Source: Calamus simplicifolius (lineage: Eukaryota > Streptophyta > Magnoliopsida > Arecales > Arecaceae). From it: a stretch of DNA of 64,000 nucleotides. Location of the stretch: NCBI GenBank assembly GCA_900491605.1, contig UESW01003900.1:128528-192527 (forward strand), given 5' to 3'. This document shows positions 11,567 through 22,694 of this stretch, piece by piece. How positions within the stretch are numbered: the first letter of the stretch is position 1; each line of letters begins with the position of its first letter. The notes below the pieces were generated by a model. The model was not told where the DNA came from, did no database searches, and saw only the letters and a program-made list of their open reading frames with translations. Position numbers and translations under genes: made by a program.

Positions 11567-12360
11567 GCCTTTCTACTCAGGAGCTCGACCCAGCCCATTA
11601 GCTCAGCCAGCCCATCTCCTCGCTTAGCCCAGCCGAACTAAACAAGAAGACATAACTATCTTCTTCCTCCCATCAATCGATGGCCAACTTTGGCTCAAGC
11701 GACAGCAGCGGTGGCGGTCTCCCTTGGAGACGATGAGTCTGGCGATGACCACCCAAGGCACAGTGATGTTGATTCATCACTCGGTAAGAAAGGGGATCCA
11801 AAATCTAGATATCGATCAATAGTTTCCCTTGCCCAAATTCCAATTTCTCAAACCCTACCAGGATCATCCATGCCTGATCTTCTCAACCTCCATTGCTGAC
11901 CATCAAAGGCAGCATCCAACTCCAACAAAATGGGTCGCTAGTGTTCAGCCTGGTGGCTGAACCGAGAATTGTGGCCAAAAGGAAACTAGCGGTTCCCACC
12001 ACCTATCAACATCGATCGCCAGCCAACTCCAGATCAGAAAATAAGAAAGGTAGGGTAGGAGTAGGAGTAGAGAAAGAGAAGAGGACAAAGAGGGTTTGTC
12101 AACTAATTTCCAAGCTATTTATAGGTGATGAATCCTCAAAACCCTTTTTTTATTTAAGACTTCATTGCAAAATTAATCTATTAGGATTTGGTTCTAGAAT
12201 TTTTCTAAGAATAGAAGATGATTCTAATTAATTTGTTAAGATTTCACAATGTGTTTCATGAAATGTCGCTGTGAATCCCATCCCAAAAAGTAACCACCTA
12301 CTTTTAGGTTTAATTAAATGGGTTTGATTATTTTAAATTAGGTTTAATCATCATCATATT
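11567..12360. other. Unassigned GC-rich to AT-rich transition
   Basis: The first 100 bases carry repeated CCCAGCCCAT-like motifs. An ATG near 11681 gives a short Ser/Gly-rich peptide (MANFGSSDSSGGGLPWRR) that then stops. Frames of 69 and 112 codons (11690-11899, 11893-12231) have no recognisable domain. This could be the 5' end of a host gene into whose promoter the hAT inserted, but there is no confirming exon. Confidence 0.25.
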
Positions 12361-12366
12361 TGAAAA

Positions 12367-13766
12367 GGCTTAGAAGATATTGGAGTCATGTGGTTAATTA
12401 ATTTATTTAAAAAAATTATAGTAACTAAAAGAACGTTGAATGATTGAAGAAAAAGTATATTAATAGTCATATACAAAAATAAAGAAGATATTCAAAACTG
12501 TATAAATTATAAAAAATTAAGTTGATGAGTCATACAATAAAACTATGAAAGATTGTAATAGAAAATTGAATAAGAGTTAAAACTTTAGTGTTAAATAATC
12601 AATTTGGATTTATACATGAAAGATCAACCATAAAGCTATTTATTTATTAAAAAAATTGATGAAAAGGTTTAGGAAAAAGAAAAAAGAGCTTCATGCATGT
12701 GGTCTTTATTAATTTAGAAAAGGCATATAATATAGTACCTAAAGAAATAATATGATGGGTTTTAGAAAAAAAAGTAGTTACCAAAAGATATATAGAATTG
12801 ATAAAAGATATGTATGATAAACAATAACTATTTTTAAAACAACAATAGGAGAAACTAGTGAGTTTAAAATTACTATAAGTTTGCATCAAGGATCTGCTTT
12901 AAGTTTGTAACTTTTTGCATTAGTTATAGATGAATTAATAAAGTATATTCAAGATGATATCCTATGGTGTATGTTATTTGCAACCGATATAGTGTTGCTT
13001 TCTGAAACTAAATCTTGAGTAAATGCTAAGTTAGAGATTTAAAGAGAGTCTTTGGAACCTAAGGAACCTTAATACATGAAATACAATTTTAGCAAAAGTA
13101 AAAATATAAATGAAGAGACAATGAAGATTGAAAGCCAAGAAATAATAAGAAGTAAAAAATTTAGGTATTTAGGATCAATTATCCAGCAAGAAGGTGAAAT
13201 AGGTAGGTGAAGTTGTGAATCATAAAGTTAAAACAGGATGGATTAAGTGAAGGAGTGCTTCCTAAGTATTGTATGATCGATGCAACCCATTAAAATTGAA
13301 AGAAAGATTTTATAAAACTGCTATTAGGCCAGTTATGCTATATGGAATAAAGTGCTGGGCAATACTGAAATAATATATGAATAAATTAAGTGTAATAAAA
13401 ATGCACATGTTAAAATTGATATATGGTAAAACTTTAAGAGATAGAATTAGAAATAAACATATATGAGAAATGATAGGAGTAGTCCCAATTGAAGATAAAA
13501 TGAAATAAAACCGATTGTAATGGTTTGGACATATACAATGAAGATCTTATGATGCTTCAATTAGAAATAGTAATCTTTTAACAATTTATGGTAATGATAG
13601 AGGTAGAGATAGACCTAAACTAATATAAATAAAAATAATTAAAAAAGATATAACTATTTATAATTTAAGTATCGATTTAGTCCTAAATAGAGCAGAGTGA
13701 AGGAATCAGATTCATGTAGCTGACCCTATGTAGTTGGAAAAGGCTTAGTTGAGTTGAGATGGACAA
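12367..13766 (+). pseudogene. LINE (L1-like) reverse transcriptase, decayed copy 1
   Basis: A non-LTR reverse transcriptase with many stops and shifts. Visible in order: a thumb-proximal region near 12360-12560 (KLMSHTIKL), LNNQFGFIHERSTIKAIYLL near 12590, a decayed GLHQGSA block near 12880, the active-site block (WCMLFATDIVLLSET, with one Asp of the ADD motif changed) near 12970, FRYLGSIIQQEGEI near 13160, and RPVMLYGIKCWA near 13330. The C-terminal RWFGHIQ motif is near 13520, and it ends NQIHVADPM near 13710. The tail AAGGCTTAGTTGAGTTGAG (about 13740) is typical of this LINE group. 5' truncated. Related to 29536-30347. Confidence 0.8.
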
Positions 13767-14417
13767 TATAAGATGTTATTTAAAAATAAAGGATGAAAAG
13801 ATGTAGGAAGAGAATGAGAGCTAATATGAGTAATGAATAGACCTGGCCTTCCTCTAATGTTAACTTGATTTGAAGTGACAAGTTTAACATATTAGAGATA
13901 ATATGACATTTAGCATCAAAGTCAAGGTATCAAGTAAAAGTATCCACCCTAGTATGAAGAGCAGCAATTAATAACAAGCGCCTGAGGAGCAACAACGACA
14001 TGAACCTAAGTAACAGTTTGAGGCTTAAGTTGAAATGCATGATTAATGCATTGGTAGAAAGTTAATATAATATAGCCATGACGATTGTAGATTTGATATC
14101 GTATACATTTGCTTATGCTCCTATTAGTGTAAGAATAAAATTATTAAAGGACTAGCCATTACCCATCATAGGCTATATCACATCAGTTATTAATAAGATG
14201 GCTCTTCAATTCTTATGATTTATGCCTATAGCTTAGTTTCCAACCCAAAATACAATCCAGCTTATAATCTATTACATCCATGTAGCTTCTAATAAGTGAA
14301 GGAAATAGAACAGAAAGGAGAAAAGAATTATAATCAGAGGCTCTAAAAGGTTTGATTTTGGTCCTGGACAAAAGCTTCGATTGATGGGCATGGGTCTATA
14401 ATGAGGTGCCCTTAACA

Positions 14418-14418
<1 letters not shown>
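13767..14418. other. No gene recognised
   Basis: AT-rich sequence without a credible coding frame, RNA gene or named repeat. It lies between the LINE tail and the AG microsatellite. Confidence 0.4.

Positions 14419-14454
<36 letters not shown>
14419..14454. repeat. (AG)18 microsatellite
   Basis: Perfect dinucleotide run of 36 bases. Confidence 0.95.
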
Positions 14455-14455
<1 letters not shown>

Positions 14456-14559
14456 ATATTTAATATCCCTTCCAAGAGAAGAAATCTCTGATGGTTTCTA
14501 TCACCTGGGTGGATGAAACGGTAGGGAGATGGATTGGACATCATTTTATTATGGGCGAA

Positions 14560-15830
14560 TGGGTGACCTGCGGATTTGGCAAGCAAAGCTAATCGGGCTC
14601 GCTAAAAATTTGATAATAACATACAGACGTCGTGTCTGCCTACATGTTGCGCGAGAGTTGCGATAAAAATATATATAAATAAGAAAATCCTGATGATGCT
14701 CTCAACACAATATATAGATTCGACGTTGCAGCTAAAGTGGACCTCTGTTATGTATATATATCAACCATCAAAACCCCTCACGTATAATGTCGATTTATTG
14801 CTTAGGATCTATTTGGATGGTAGGGAATGAAGGAGAGGGAAAGGAAAAGAAGGAGAAATGTCATAAATTATCTTATATGAAAGGAGAATGAAAGAAAGAA
14901 GGAGAAGGGAATGGGTGAAAGAAAGAGATGAAGGGAATGAAAAACCAAAATATCTCTTCATTTTCTATTCTTTATTTTTTCACTTCAACAGTTCATTTTC
15001 TATTCTGAAGGGATACAATTGTTACATAACTCTTCTCTTCTTTGTTCCTTCTCTATCCAAGTAAGATAATTGATATTATATTTTTTTCCCTTCCATCCTT
15101 TCCATCATTTTCTATTCTTTCTTGCTAGCTTCACCGGCTCTGCCACATGGTCTCTATTGTTCTCCCGCGCACAGCGCTTCTTTGCTCTGCAAATATAGGC
15201 CTCGTCGTCATCCTCCCGGGATGTCCTAGCGGTGGGGAAGGCCCTCCCAGTGGCGGGGCTCTTTGGGCACGGGTGGAATGGGACCAGCCGATGAGGATCT
15301 TGGCCAACCCTCTCCGGCGGGTTCTGGGCGTCCCAGTGCCAGATGTCGGTGACATTGGGCTGTTTAGACCTCTGGGTCGATTCCTGTGCTATGCTTCCAA
15401 ACACTGGCTTGCTTTTTATAGGCACTCTCTTGGACGATATCGCATTTAAATTCGAAGGTTCGAAGAATGGATTTCATGAGAAAGGGAGATATTCTTGAAC
15501 ATTCTGGTGGTTGTAATAAATAAACCGGATAGATATCGATTTGATTTGGTGGATTCTCTTGGATATTAGTTGCTATATGCTTATTAAATTCTATCATATA
15601 TGAGGAAAGGCGGTGTGAGTACTCGTTTGATATATTTTTTAAATTTATTAACAATGATACTGTGATTCGTGGCAATTATTCTCACACGACTTATAGAGCA
15701 TATATTATGTAGTGTTTTTTGTTAAGAGGTAATCTTATCTTCGATAATCTAGCATTACAAAGGAGGATTAATGGTCAGTCTTCCTTCTAGATTTACGTCA
15801 GTAGGTGCCCTAACTTGTAGTACCTTTTAA
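14560..15830. repeat. Segmental duplication, unit A
   Basis: Shares a collinear set of landmarks with unit B (18455-20297) and, in part, unit C (27540-28345). These are GTGACCTGCGGATTTGGCA, AAATCCTGATGATGCTCTCA, TCAACCATCAAAACCCCTC, a GC-rich block with CTTCACCGGCTCTGCCACAT and GGGACCAGCCGATGAGGA, then the GATATCGATTTGATTTGG block. On the - strand the GC-rich block has a 106-codon frame (15105-15425), but it is not conserved across copies. A purine-rich 310-bp insertion (14808-15118) interrupts this unit only. Confidence 0.6.
14808..15118. mobile_element. Possible MITE inside duplication unit A
   Basis: The segment is absent from the collinear copy in unit B. It begins GGATCTATTTGGATGGTAGG with a GAAGGAGAGGG-rich half, and ends in a CCCTTCCATCCTTTCCATCA-rich half, giving an imperfect inverted repeat. 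No clean target duplication was found, so the call is tentative. Confidence 0.4.
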
Positions 15831-17213
15831 TTGAAGATAATCCTTTGCTTTAAAGGAGCATTAATTCGGCTAAAGTCAGATGATGGTATTTTTCTGTCCA
15901 CAAAGACAAAAGATTTTGATCGGCAATGCATCTTCCATACATTAAATAGAAGAACTGTTTCTTCTTTGCGTCCATGGTTGACAAGAACTAGCAGTTTAGA
16001 GCAGACTGATAGTAGCATAACCTCCGATCTATTAGGGCCCTGTTCTTTCTCCATTTTAGTAGTAGTCCATGTTGTTACTTAAGCAGAGACCTCCCAACGT
16101 CCTATTCGAGGAGGAGGCTCTAGTACATGCTAATTTAAGCTTGGCTTCTCCGATTATGAATGATCAAGCTCCTATACTTCAGATCTTTTTTAAAAGAAAA
16201 TTTAAGTGAGATCAATAATAACCTTTAGTTCTGCATTTTACACAAATGTTTTGAACTTATCAAATCTAAACAAGTAAGGAAGAAGTTTGAAGTGGAATCC
16301 TCGTCCTCAGCACTTAAACTTCGGAAGCCTTGATCTAGGCTAAGAAGATAACGAAGACACTGTCAAGGCTGGGGCCAAAGAATCTTCAGCTTGAGAGGAA
16401 GCTGCAATGGCTCTATTGTTGATGAGCTTCTCGGAAGGGGAGTGGTAACTTGGCGATCTTGATTCCTTTTTTGGTTTTCTTCTGTTGGGCCAATTTTTTT
16501 TGGCGTTCTTCTACATTTTTTTAGTTGCTTAGCCACAGGAGCCTTACACATGTATGGAAGAACTTTTAATGGAATAGAAATTTTCTTTAAGTATTTTTGT
16601 TTGGCTTTTTTGGTTTGTAATTTTTTTAAGTAATTTAGGTCGGTTATTTAAATGTTCTGAAATGACTTAGAAAGGTAAATATTCTAAACCAAGCTGATTG
16701 AATTGATGCCTGTAGGAATCATTTATTGGACTCTGGTGTATTAGTCCTCGACTTAATTAAGAGCACATTAGCTTACTCTATGGCGCATAGTTTTCTTAAG
16801 ATTTTTCCAAATCTTTTACGTTAGTCAACTTCTCGAGACAGATCTACTTTTAGAAGTCTAGCCTTAAACTTCTTGAGTTTTAGAGTTTTGAAACTTTGTG
16901 CTTACTAATACTAACCATGGTCGGTTTATCGGATGGCTTTTAGTCATTAGAGAAGCCTATCAGATTAGGACAAGAGGCATGCCTTTTGAGGACCCTCTTT
17001 TAATTGAGCTTGGGTCTTTTTTTTTAGATCGCCTTAATTTTGAAGTTGCTTCCTAGCCTTTAACTATTTTTTTTTTCAAAAAGTAATCCAAAATGTACCA
17101 ATTATAGTTAATAAGGTTTATCAGGTCGAAACCTGGGACATGCATTTTCAATGACCTTTTTAATCGGGCTTGGATCTTTTTAGATTGGCTTTATTTTTAG
17201 GGCTATCATTAGG
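15831..17213. other. No gene recognised upstream of the kinase exon
   Basis: Contains only short open frames (15831-16082, 16363-16551) with no domain. I looked for the kinase exons expected upstream of the one at 17490 (a GYMAPEY-type activation loop) and found none, so any parent gene is truncated here. Confidence 0.4.
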
Positions 17214-17423
17214 TCTTTGATTGGTTTGTCGTTCGAGGATCACTCCAAGAAGTATTAGCCAGACTCAGAATCAATCCAAGTTTTGATTGGTGGAGTTATC
17301 ACAAGTTGTCAGTCGAGTTCTTTGATTGGTTTGTCGTTCGAGGATCACTCCAAGAAGTATTAGCCAGACTCAGAATCAATCCAAGTTTTGATTGGTGGAG
17401 TTATTACTAGCTGTCAGTCAAGT
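17214..17423. repeat. 105-bp direct tandem duplication
   Basis: Copies at 17214-17318 and 17319-17423 differ by only a few bases, mainly TTATCACAAG against TTATTACTAG. Both start TCTTTGATTGGTTTGTCG. It lies in what would be the intron just upstream of the kinase exon. Confidence 0.9.
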
Positions 17424-17489
17424 GATTTAAATAGATGCATGATGTTATTCCATTTTGTATTATTTTCTAAATAAATTCATTCAATGCAG

Positions 17490-17798
17490 ACATGGAAGAA
17501 GTGGAAGAAAGGAAAATTTTCTGAAATATTGGACCCCGCATTAGATGGCCATTGCCCAGGAAGTGAGGTCGTAAAATGCATTCAAATTGGACTCTTGTGT
17601 GTTCAGGAGAATCCATCTGATAGGCCTGACATATCTATGGTTGTTCTAATGCTCGATAGTAAATCTATGTCCCTTAAAGCTCCTTCTCGGCCAGCATTAT
17701 ACATGAGAAAGAATAAAGATACACCTGACCAATCTTTGAGCAGGTCAATACCAATGTCACTAAATGAGGTGTCGATGACAGAACTTGAACCAAGATAG
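17490..17798 (+). pseudogene. Last exon of a cysteine-rich receptor-like kinase (orphan)
   Basis: A canonical acceptor (TTCAATGCAG) precedes 17490. The exon encodes the C-terminal lobe of a plant receptor-like kinase: TWKKWKKGKFSEILDPAL, CIQIGLLCVQENPSDRPDIS (the subdomain XI arginine), MVVLMLDSKSMSLKAPSRPA, then the tail MSLNEVSMTELEPR and a stop. The NEVSxTELEPR ending is typical of the DUF26/CRK family. The exon itself is intact, but no upstream kinase exon was found within 3 kb, so it is probably an orphan exon or part of a broken gene. Just after the stop, GAACTTGAACCAAGAT is locally duplicated. Confidence 0.8.
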
Positions 17799-17860
17799 AC
17801 ACAAGAAGGTAAGGAGAGAACTTGAACCAAGATGGATACAAGAAGCTAAGGAGATCATGT

Positions 17861-18454
17861 TTCTCTGTTTTCCTTCTCAATGAGATAAGAATGCACGGAG
17901 AAGATTGTTGATTAATATATTGGAAATCTAGTGTTTCTTTGTAACCATGAAGACTTGGCACGGTGGATGTAATTCTTGCATTATTGCTCAGATCTTTTGA
18001 AGCGTCAACAAATCATTTTGTATGTCTCATGTCTTTCTACGGTATAGTAATGTGACATAGTCTTTCTAAAGAGCGTTCACTTCTATTTAATCTCTAAAGA
18101 AGAAAAATGCTCGCTTCTGTCTAGGTTGCAAGTAAAAATAACTCTCCTGGAAAATTGATTTAAGCCTACCATTGTTAGGACTTAGGTCGGTTTAAAGAAA
18201 TCTTCTTCTCATTTATGTTAAGGTCTTTTTTTGAGGTTGATTTTATGTAATCGGCCAGTTTTATAACCAGCTGGTTTTGCAACCTTCAAGGTTGGTTGAA
18301 TAGTGTCAGACCTATGTGAAGTTCAAGTCGGTCATTGCATCATGAATGTTAGGAATCTGAAGGGCTCTGAGGTCAACGTAGCAGAGAGATAGACTCGCTG
18401 AAATCCAATTTTGCTCAACTATTGGGCAAATAAATCATCTTACCATGGGTAATT
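17861..18454. other. Downstream of the kinase exon; no gene recognised
   Basis: Probably the 3' flank of the kinase relic, followed by low-complexity T-rich sequence with repeated GGTTGGTT and GGTCGGTT words. No open frame of interest. Confidence 0.35.
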
Positions 18455-18705
18455 GGGTGACCTGCAGATTTGGCAGGCGAATCTAATCTGAATTGCTAAA
18501 ATTTTGATAATTATATACAGATGGCATGTCCATGTACATATTGTGTAAAGAGTTGTGATTAGAAAATATAAGAAAATCCTGATGATGATCTCAACACAAT
18601 ACATTGATTGGACAATGCAGCTAAAATAAACCTCTATTATGTATTCCTTCAGACACGATATCAACCATCAAAACCCCTCGTGCATAATGGTCACCATTAA
18701 GCATT

Positions 18706-18886
18706 GGCAAATGCTTTATGAACCATGCGCGAAGCAGAATCATACACACCGTGCGCAAAAAATTCAGTAAAAATTAATTTTTTATAAAGTAAGGTCCATC
18801 ATGCGCTGGGTTCCTCGCGTGTGCAGACGAATCACCGCGTGCGATGCTTGCATTTTACATCGTGCATGGTGCACAAAGCATGACTC
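18706..18886. mobile_element. Mutator-type MITE, copy 2 (181 bp)
   Basis: Perfect 9-bp duplication TTAAGCATT at 18697-18705 and 18887-18895. Ends GGCAAATGCTTTATGAACC and, complemented, GAGTCATGCTTTGTGCACC. It shares the CTTTATG..ACC end and the TGCGATGCNTGCNTYTTACAYCG interior with the copy at 10384-10552. No ORF. Confidence 0.85.
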
Positions 18887-19160
18887 TTAAGCATTAAGAA
18901 CAAAATAAAATGCTTAGTGCCGCTTTATTGCTTAAAGCCCCTTGTGCACTGGAGTCTTGGGGAGAATCTTAAATACAGAAAGTGAACCGAAGGGCACAAA
19001 ATAATGCATGTTTCATTCTAGAATTGTTGTGCTTCACCGTCTCCGCCACATGGTCCCTGATGTTGTCTTACGTGCACAGTACTTCTTTCCTCTGCGAGCA
19101 TGGGCCTCATCGTCCTCCTCTCGGGATGTCGTAGCGATGGGAAAAGCCCTTTTAGTGGCA

Positions 19161-19858
19161 GTGCTACGTCCCTAAAATAGTTTCAAATTAAAAAATATTA
19201 TATATTTATAACTCAAATTTATTTTTTATTAATTAATTTTTATTCAAATTTTTGGATCACGTAGGTTCGATACACTAATAAGGTAATTAGTTTAGCAGCT
19301 GAACTTGAAGCGTTGCAAATGGTATCAAAGCCAACATAAGTATGTGAATGTACTCGAGTTTTTGGGTCATATGATTTTGGCTCGTTAATAGGTTAATTGG
19401 ATTAGCAATAGGTTTGAGGCGTTACAAATTATAATAGTATCAAAGTAGATGTGAGTGTATGAAAGTTAGTGGGCATAAAAAAGAATTACTTATGAAACGG
19501 TGATAGAATTCCGCCATGCATGAAGCTACCATTACAGCACCAATGATCCAATTCGGGGTAGATTCTAGCTAACTTATGGCATACAACTTAGTTTGGAAGT
19601 AGATTCTAGCTAGCTTATGGCATGCTATATGAATGTTACATTATAAGGAGAGAAGATTGTAACATTTTAAAAATATTCAATTAAAAAAAAGTGTTATTAT
19701 AAGAAGAAGAGATTGTAACACTCGCATTGGATGAAAAAGAAAGTATTATATGCTTATAACTCAAGTTCATTTGCCATCAATTAACTTTCATTCTAATTTT
19801 TAGTCACATAATTTTGATCCACTAATGGATTAATTGGCCCGTAGACTTAGGCATTATC
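19161..19858. mobile_element. TRIM-like miniature LTR element
   Basis: An insertion of about 0.7 kb relative to unit A splits AGTGGCRGTGCT from GGGGCTCTTTAGG. Two similar terminal blocks (about 19190-19320 and 19735-19858) share TATTATATNNTTATAACTCAA and CACTAATNNGNTAATT. A TGGTATCAAAGCC sequence follows the first block at about 19319, resembling the initiator-methionine tRNA primer site. A third partial block lies near 19350-19460. No coding sequence. Exact ends are uncertain. Confidence 0.5.
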
Positions 19859-20801
19859 GCGGGGCTCTTTAGGTATGGGTGGCATGAACCTTTAAATTTG
19901 AAGGCTCAAAAAGTGGATTTTATGAATATATTTAATAGAGAGCCTTTTGCCAAGAGAAAATGAGTTATCCTTTGAACTTCCGTGTGGTTATAATAAATAA
20001 AGCGGATAGATATCGATTTGATTTGGTGGAATCTCTTGGATATCTAATGTTACATGCTTGTTAAATTCTGAACTTTTCTGATAGATATCGATTTAATTTG
20101 GTAGAATCTCTTGGATATATGATGTTATATGCTTGTTAAATTCTTAACTTTTGCTAGTAGATATTGATTTGATTTGATGGAATCTCTTGGATATTATATG
20201 CTTGTTCAGCTTAAGAAAGTATGGGAATTCTTTAAATTATTTTTAAATTTATTAAAAGACAGTTTGTGACTCGTGGCAATTATTCTTACATGACCTATGG
20301 ATACCGATGCTGAGGAAGCATCCCCCAAGCGGAGTGCTGGACTGCCAGCCACTGCACAACAACATAAGCAGGGGACAAGCAGACCGACACAACCCTCCTC
20401 CCTCTTTACGTAGTAAAAGATTCCTCAAGCGGATAAGCTGAGGAATCCAAATCGAGGGAGGAGGCGAAATCCATATTAGTCATGGGGGATACATATGCCT
20501 TGCATTTCCAGTGGTCCCCATGGCAAGTGACAAAGGACACACAGGAAGCGCATACGTGCACTCCCCATATGACCTCTGCGGTCCTCCCGTGCGCTCTTCA
20601 TATGACCTCCGAGAATTTCTCCCTTTAGGACTGGTCTCTCTTCAGCAGCTTCTCCATCACCCCAGCTATTTGGGGCGAGCTAGCCTTCAAAAAGAAGGCT
20701 CAAACTCTCCACTTTCAACTTTAATAAAACAAATGCCATGAAAACCCTTGCCAGTCAATGAAAGTCTTGGGAGATAGCCTAACACGGCCCGCTCTCCCCA
20801 T

Positions 20802-20807
20802 TTTATA
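20802..20807 (-). promoter_or_regulatory. TATA box of an antisense unit in E1
   Basis: CCTATAAAATGGGGAGAGC reads on the - strand. The sequence downstream of it (20.8 to 20.3 kb) matches the block downstream of the TATAAAAAGGGG at 53030 in E2, including GCTTCCTGTGTGTCCTTTGT. Conservation in two elements supports a real promoter. Confidence 0.45.
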
Positions 20808-22694
20808 GGCAAACGGACCGGGGGCAGCCATTAAAGCAGAAAACCCTGAGATTCAAAATGCCCTGGCCCTGCTACCACGTGACAGTTCAAGGTAAAAGAG
20901 CGCTTTCCAAAGCGCGCCAAACACATTTCCCAGGCCATGATGCAAGACAAAAGATTTCCCTCTACCTCGAATCAAGAGCCTTAAATGCAGAAAATCATCC
21001 ATCGATCCTTGGGATATGGACAGCATGGGAAATCACCTTGTGAAAATGACCCTCCAATAGCGATCTAATGCTTACCTTGTACGTTAAAAAGACCCGCGTT
21101 GGAAAAGGCCAACATGATAAATGCCTTACGCAAAAAACAAAGCATCCTTTGGCGAATCACAAATCCGCCTCATCAGCCTAGGCAGAAAACGAAATAATTT
21201 CTCATAGAATGGACCATTCGCCAAGGTACTCGCACAGTTTTCGGCCATATCATGTAGAATCGTTTCCTGTTTCGGATTGACAGAACTATCTGCCTGACCT
21301 CGGTTTCGACCAAGACACTTATCGGGGATCTAGCTGAACTATTCTATGCTTCGGCCCAAAGCCGAGCCATCTGCTATATTTGGCCTAAACCGAGACATCG
21401 CTCAAAGCTGAGATAGTCTCCTTATTTGGGAAAAACCGAACGTTCCCTTATCCCCGATCCAAACCAAGATAGCAACTCTCGCCTCGGTGCTAACGAGACA
21501 CTCGTTATGTTTCGCAAAACCAAGCATATACTACACTCTGACTAGAACTTATGAAGTTCCCCTTACCTCGGCTAAAACGGGATGCAATACCCTAGTCTCT
21601 CTAGGATCTCCAAAGATCCCTCAAGGAATGTCTCGTTCGTGTATCTGACATAACGAGAATGAATGTTTCAAGGATAGCACCAGATACAAAGGTTGCTGAA
21701 AGTCTCTATTCCATTCATTGTAAAAAAGTAAAAAAGTACATGAGCCCTCACTGGGGCTTCCATCTTCTTCGGGCACTGCCAAGCTCCCCCACGCTGCAGA
21801 GCTAACTCGGCAATCTATGCTGGAGGGATGCTGCTTGCCCCTCCAACCGACTATTGGCCAGATGAAGGAGCTTGTTCTATCTCATGGAAACAGCTAGGTA
21901 TTGCTCGGCTGCCCTCTGGAGTCACTCGTGGTCTGAACAATGACGCCAAGACCTCCCCATTAACGGTTACCGTAGTGCGGCTCCTATGGGGCCCCCCATG
22001 GCCATTAACGCCGCTACTTAGAGCTTCATTCGATCACCCCTCGCCTCCAAAAGCCATCTCAGTATCCAAAAATTTTGGAAGATCAGTTGAAAAGGTGATT
22101 AACGACGATTCCCCATCCATTTTTAAACTACTCCTGGCGAGTATCCTGATCGCCCGGGCCATCAATTCCAACACTATTACCGCAAAACACGCCACGTGTC
22201 ACTGCCTCAGTAGGCGCTCGCAGAAAACGAAGAGTTCCGCCCCCTCGTCAAAGAGGATCATTAATAACATTGAGGCGCTCGGATGTGCCCCCTTTCTCGG
22301 GACCAAACTTCCTCCGTTCGGATCATGTCACCTAAAGCTATATTCCCTACGCCCGAACCTGCGCTTCGGACTAAAGAACCTTGGCCCGAGGCACCTTTTC
22401 TTCAGCCCAGACAAATCATTTACTTTACCTTGACCCTAGCCGAGTTATCCCAACTCCTATTAGGATGAGCTATTTCGAATAAGCCCAAAGGACATTCCTC
22501 GATGAAATTCGGCCCAGAGTCGACTGAGTAGGGCGCCTGATTAAAAGATGCCAAAGGCAACCTAGTTGTGGGATATGGGTTGTTGTAGGCAGAAGGGAAA
22601 ATAACTGAACGCACATAATCAATTGCTTAAGAAAAGACGACAGCCAAGGCGACAAGGTGAAAATAAAAGATTCATTTATTGATTATTAATCGAA

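Larger units (their letters stand above)
18455..20297. repeat. Segmental duplication, unit B (interrupted)
   Basis: Collinear with unit A but carrying two insertions absent there: the Mutator-type MITE (18706-18886) and a TRIM-like element (about 19161-19858). It ends at about 20297, where gypsy E1 begins (…CATGACCTA is followed by unrelated sequence). The expected continuation resumes at about 27115 on the far side of E1, with roughly 370 bp lost relative to 1000-1370. Confidence 0.6.

Noticed and set aside
14272..14586. 104-codon frame on the - strand with a Ser-Leu run
   Set aside because: It runs through the AG microsatellite and has no other protein-like feature.
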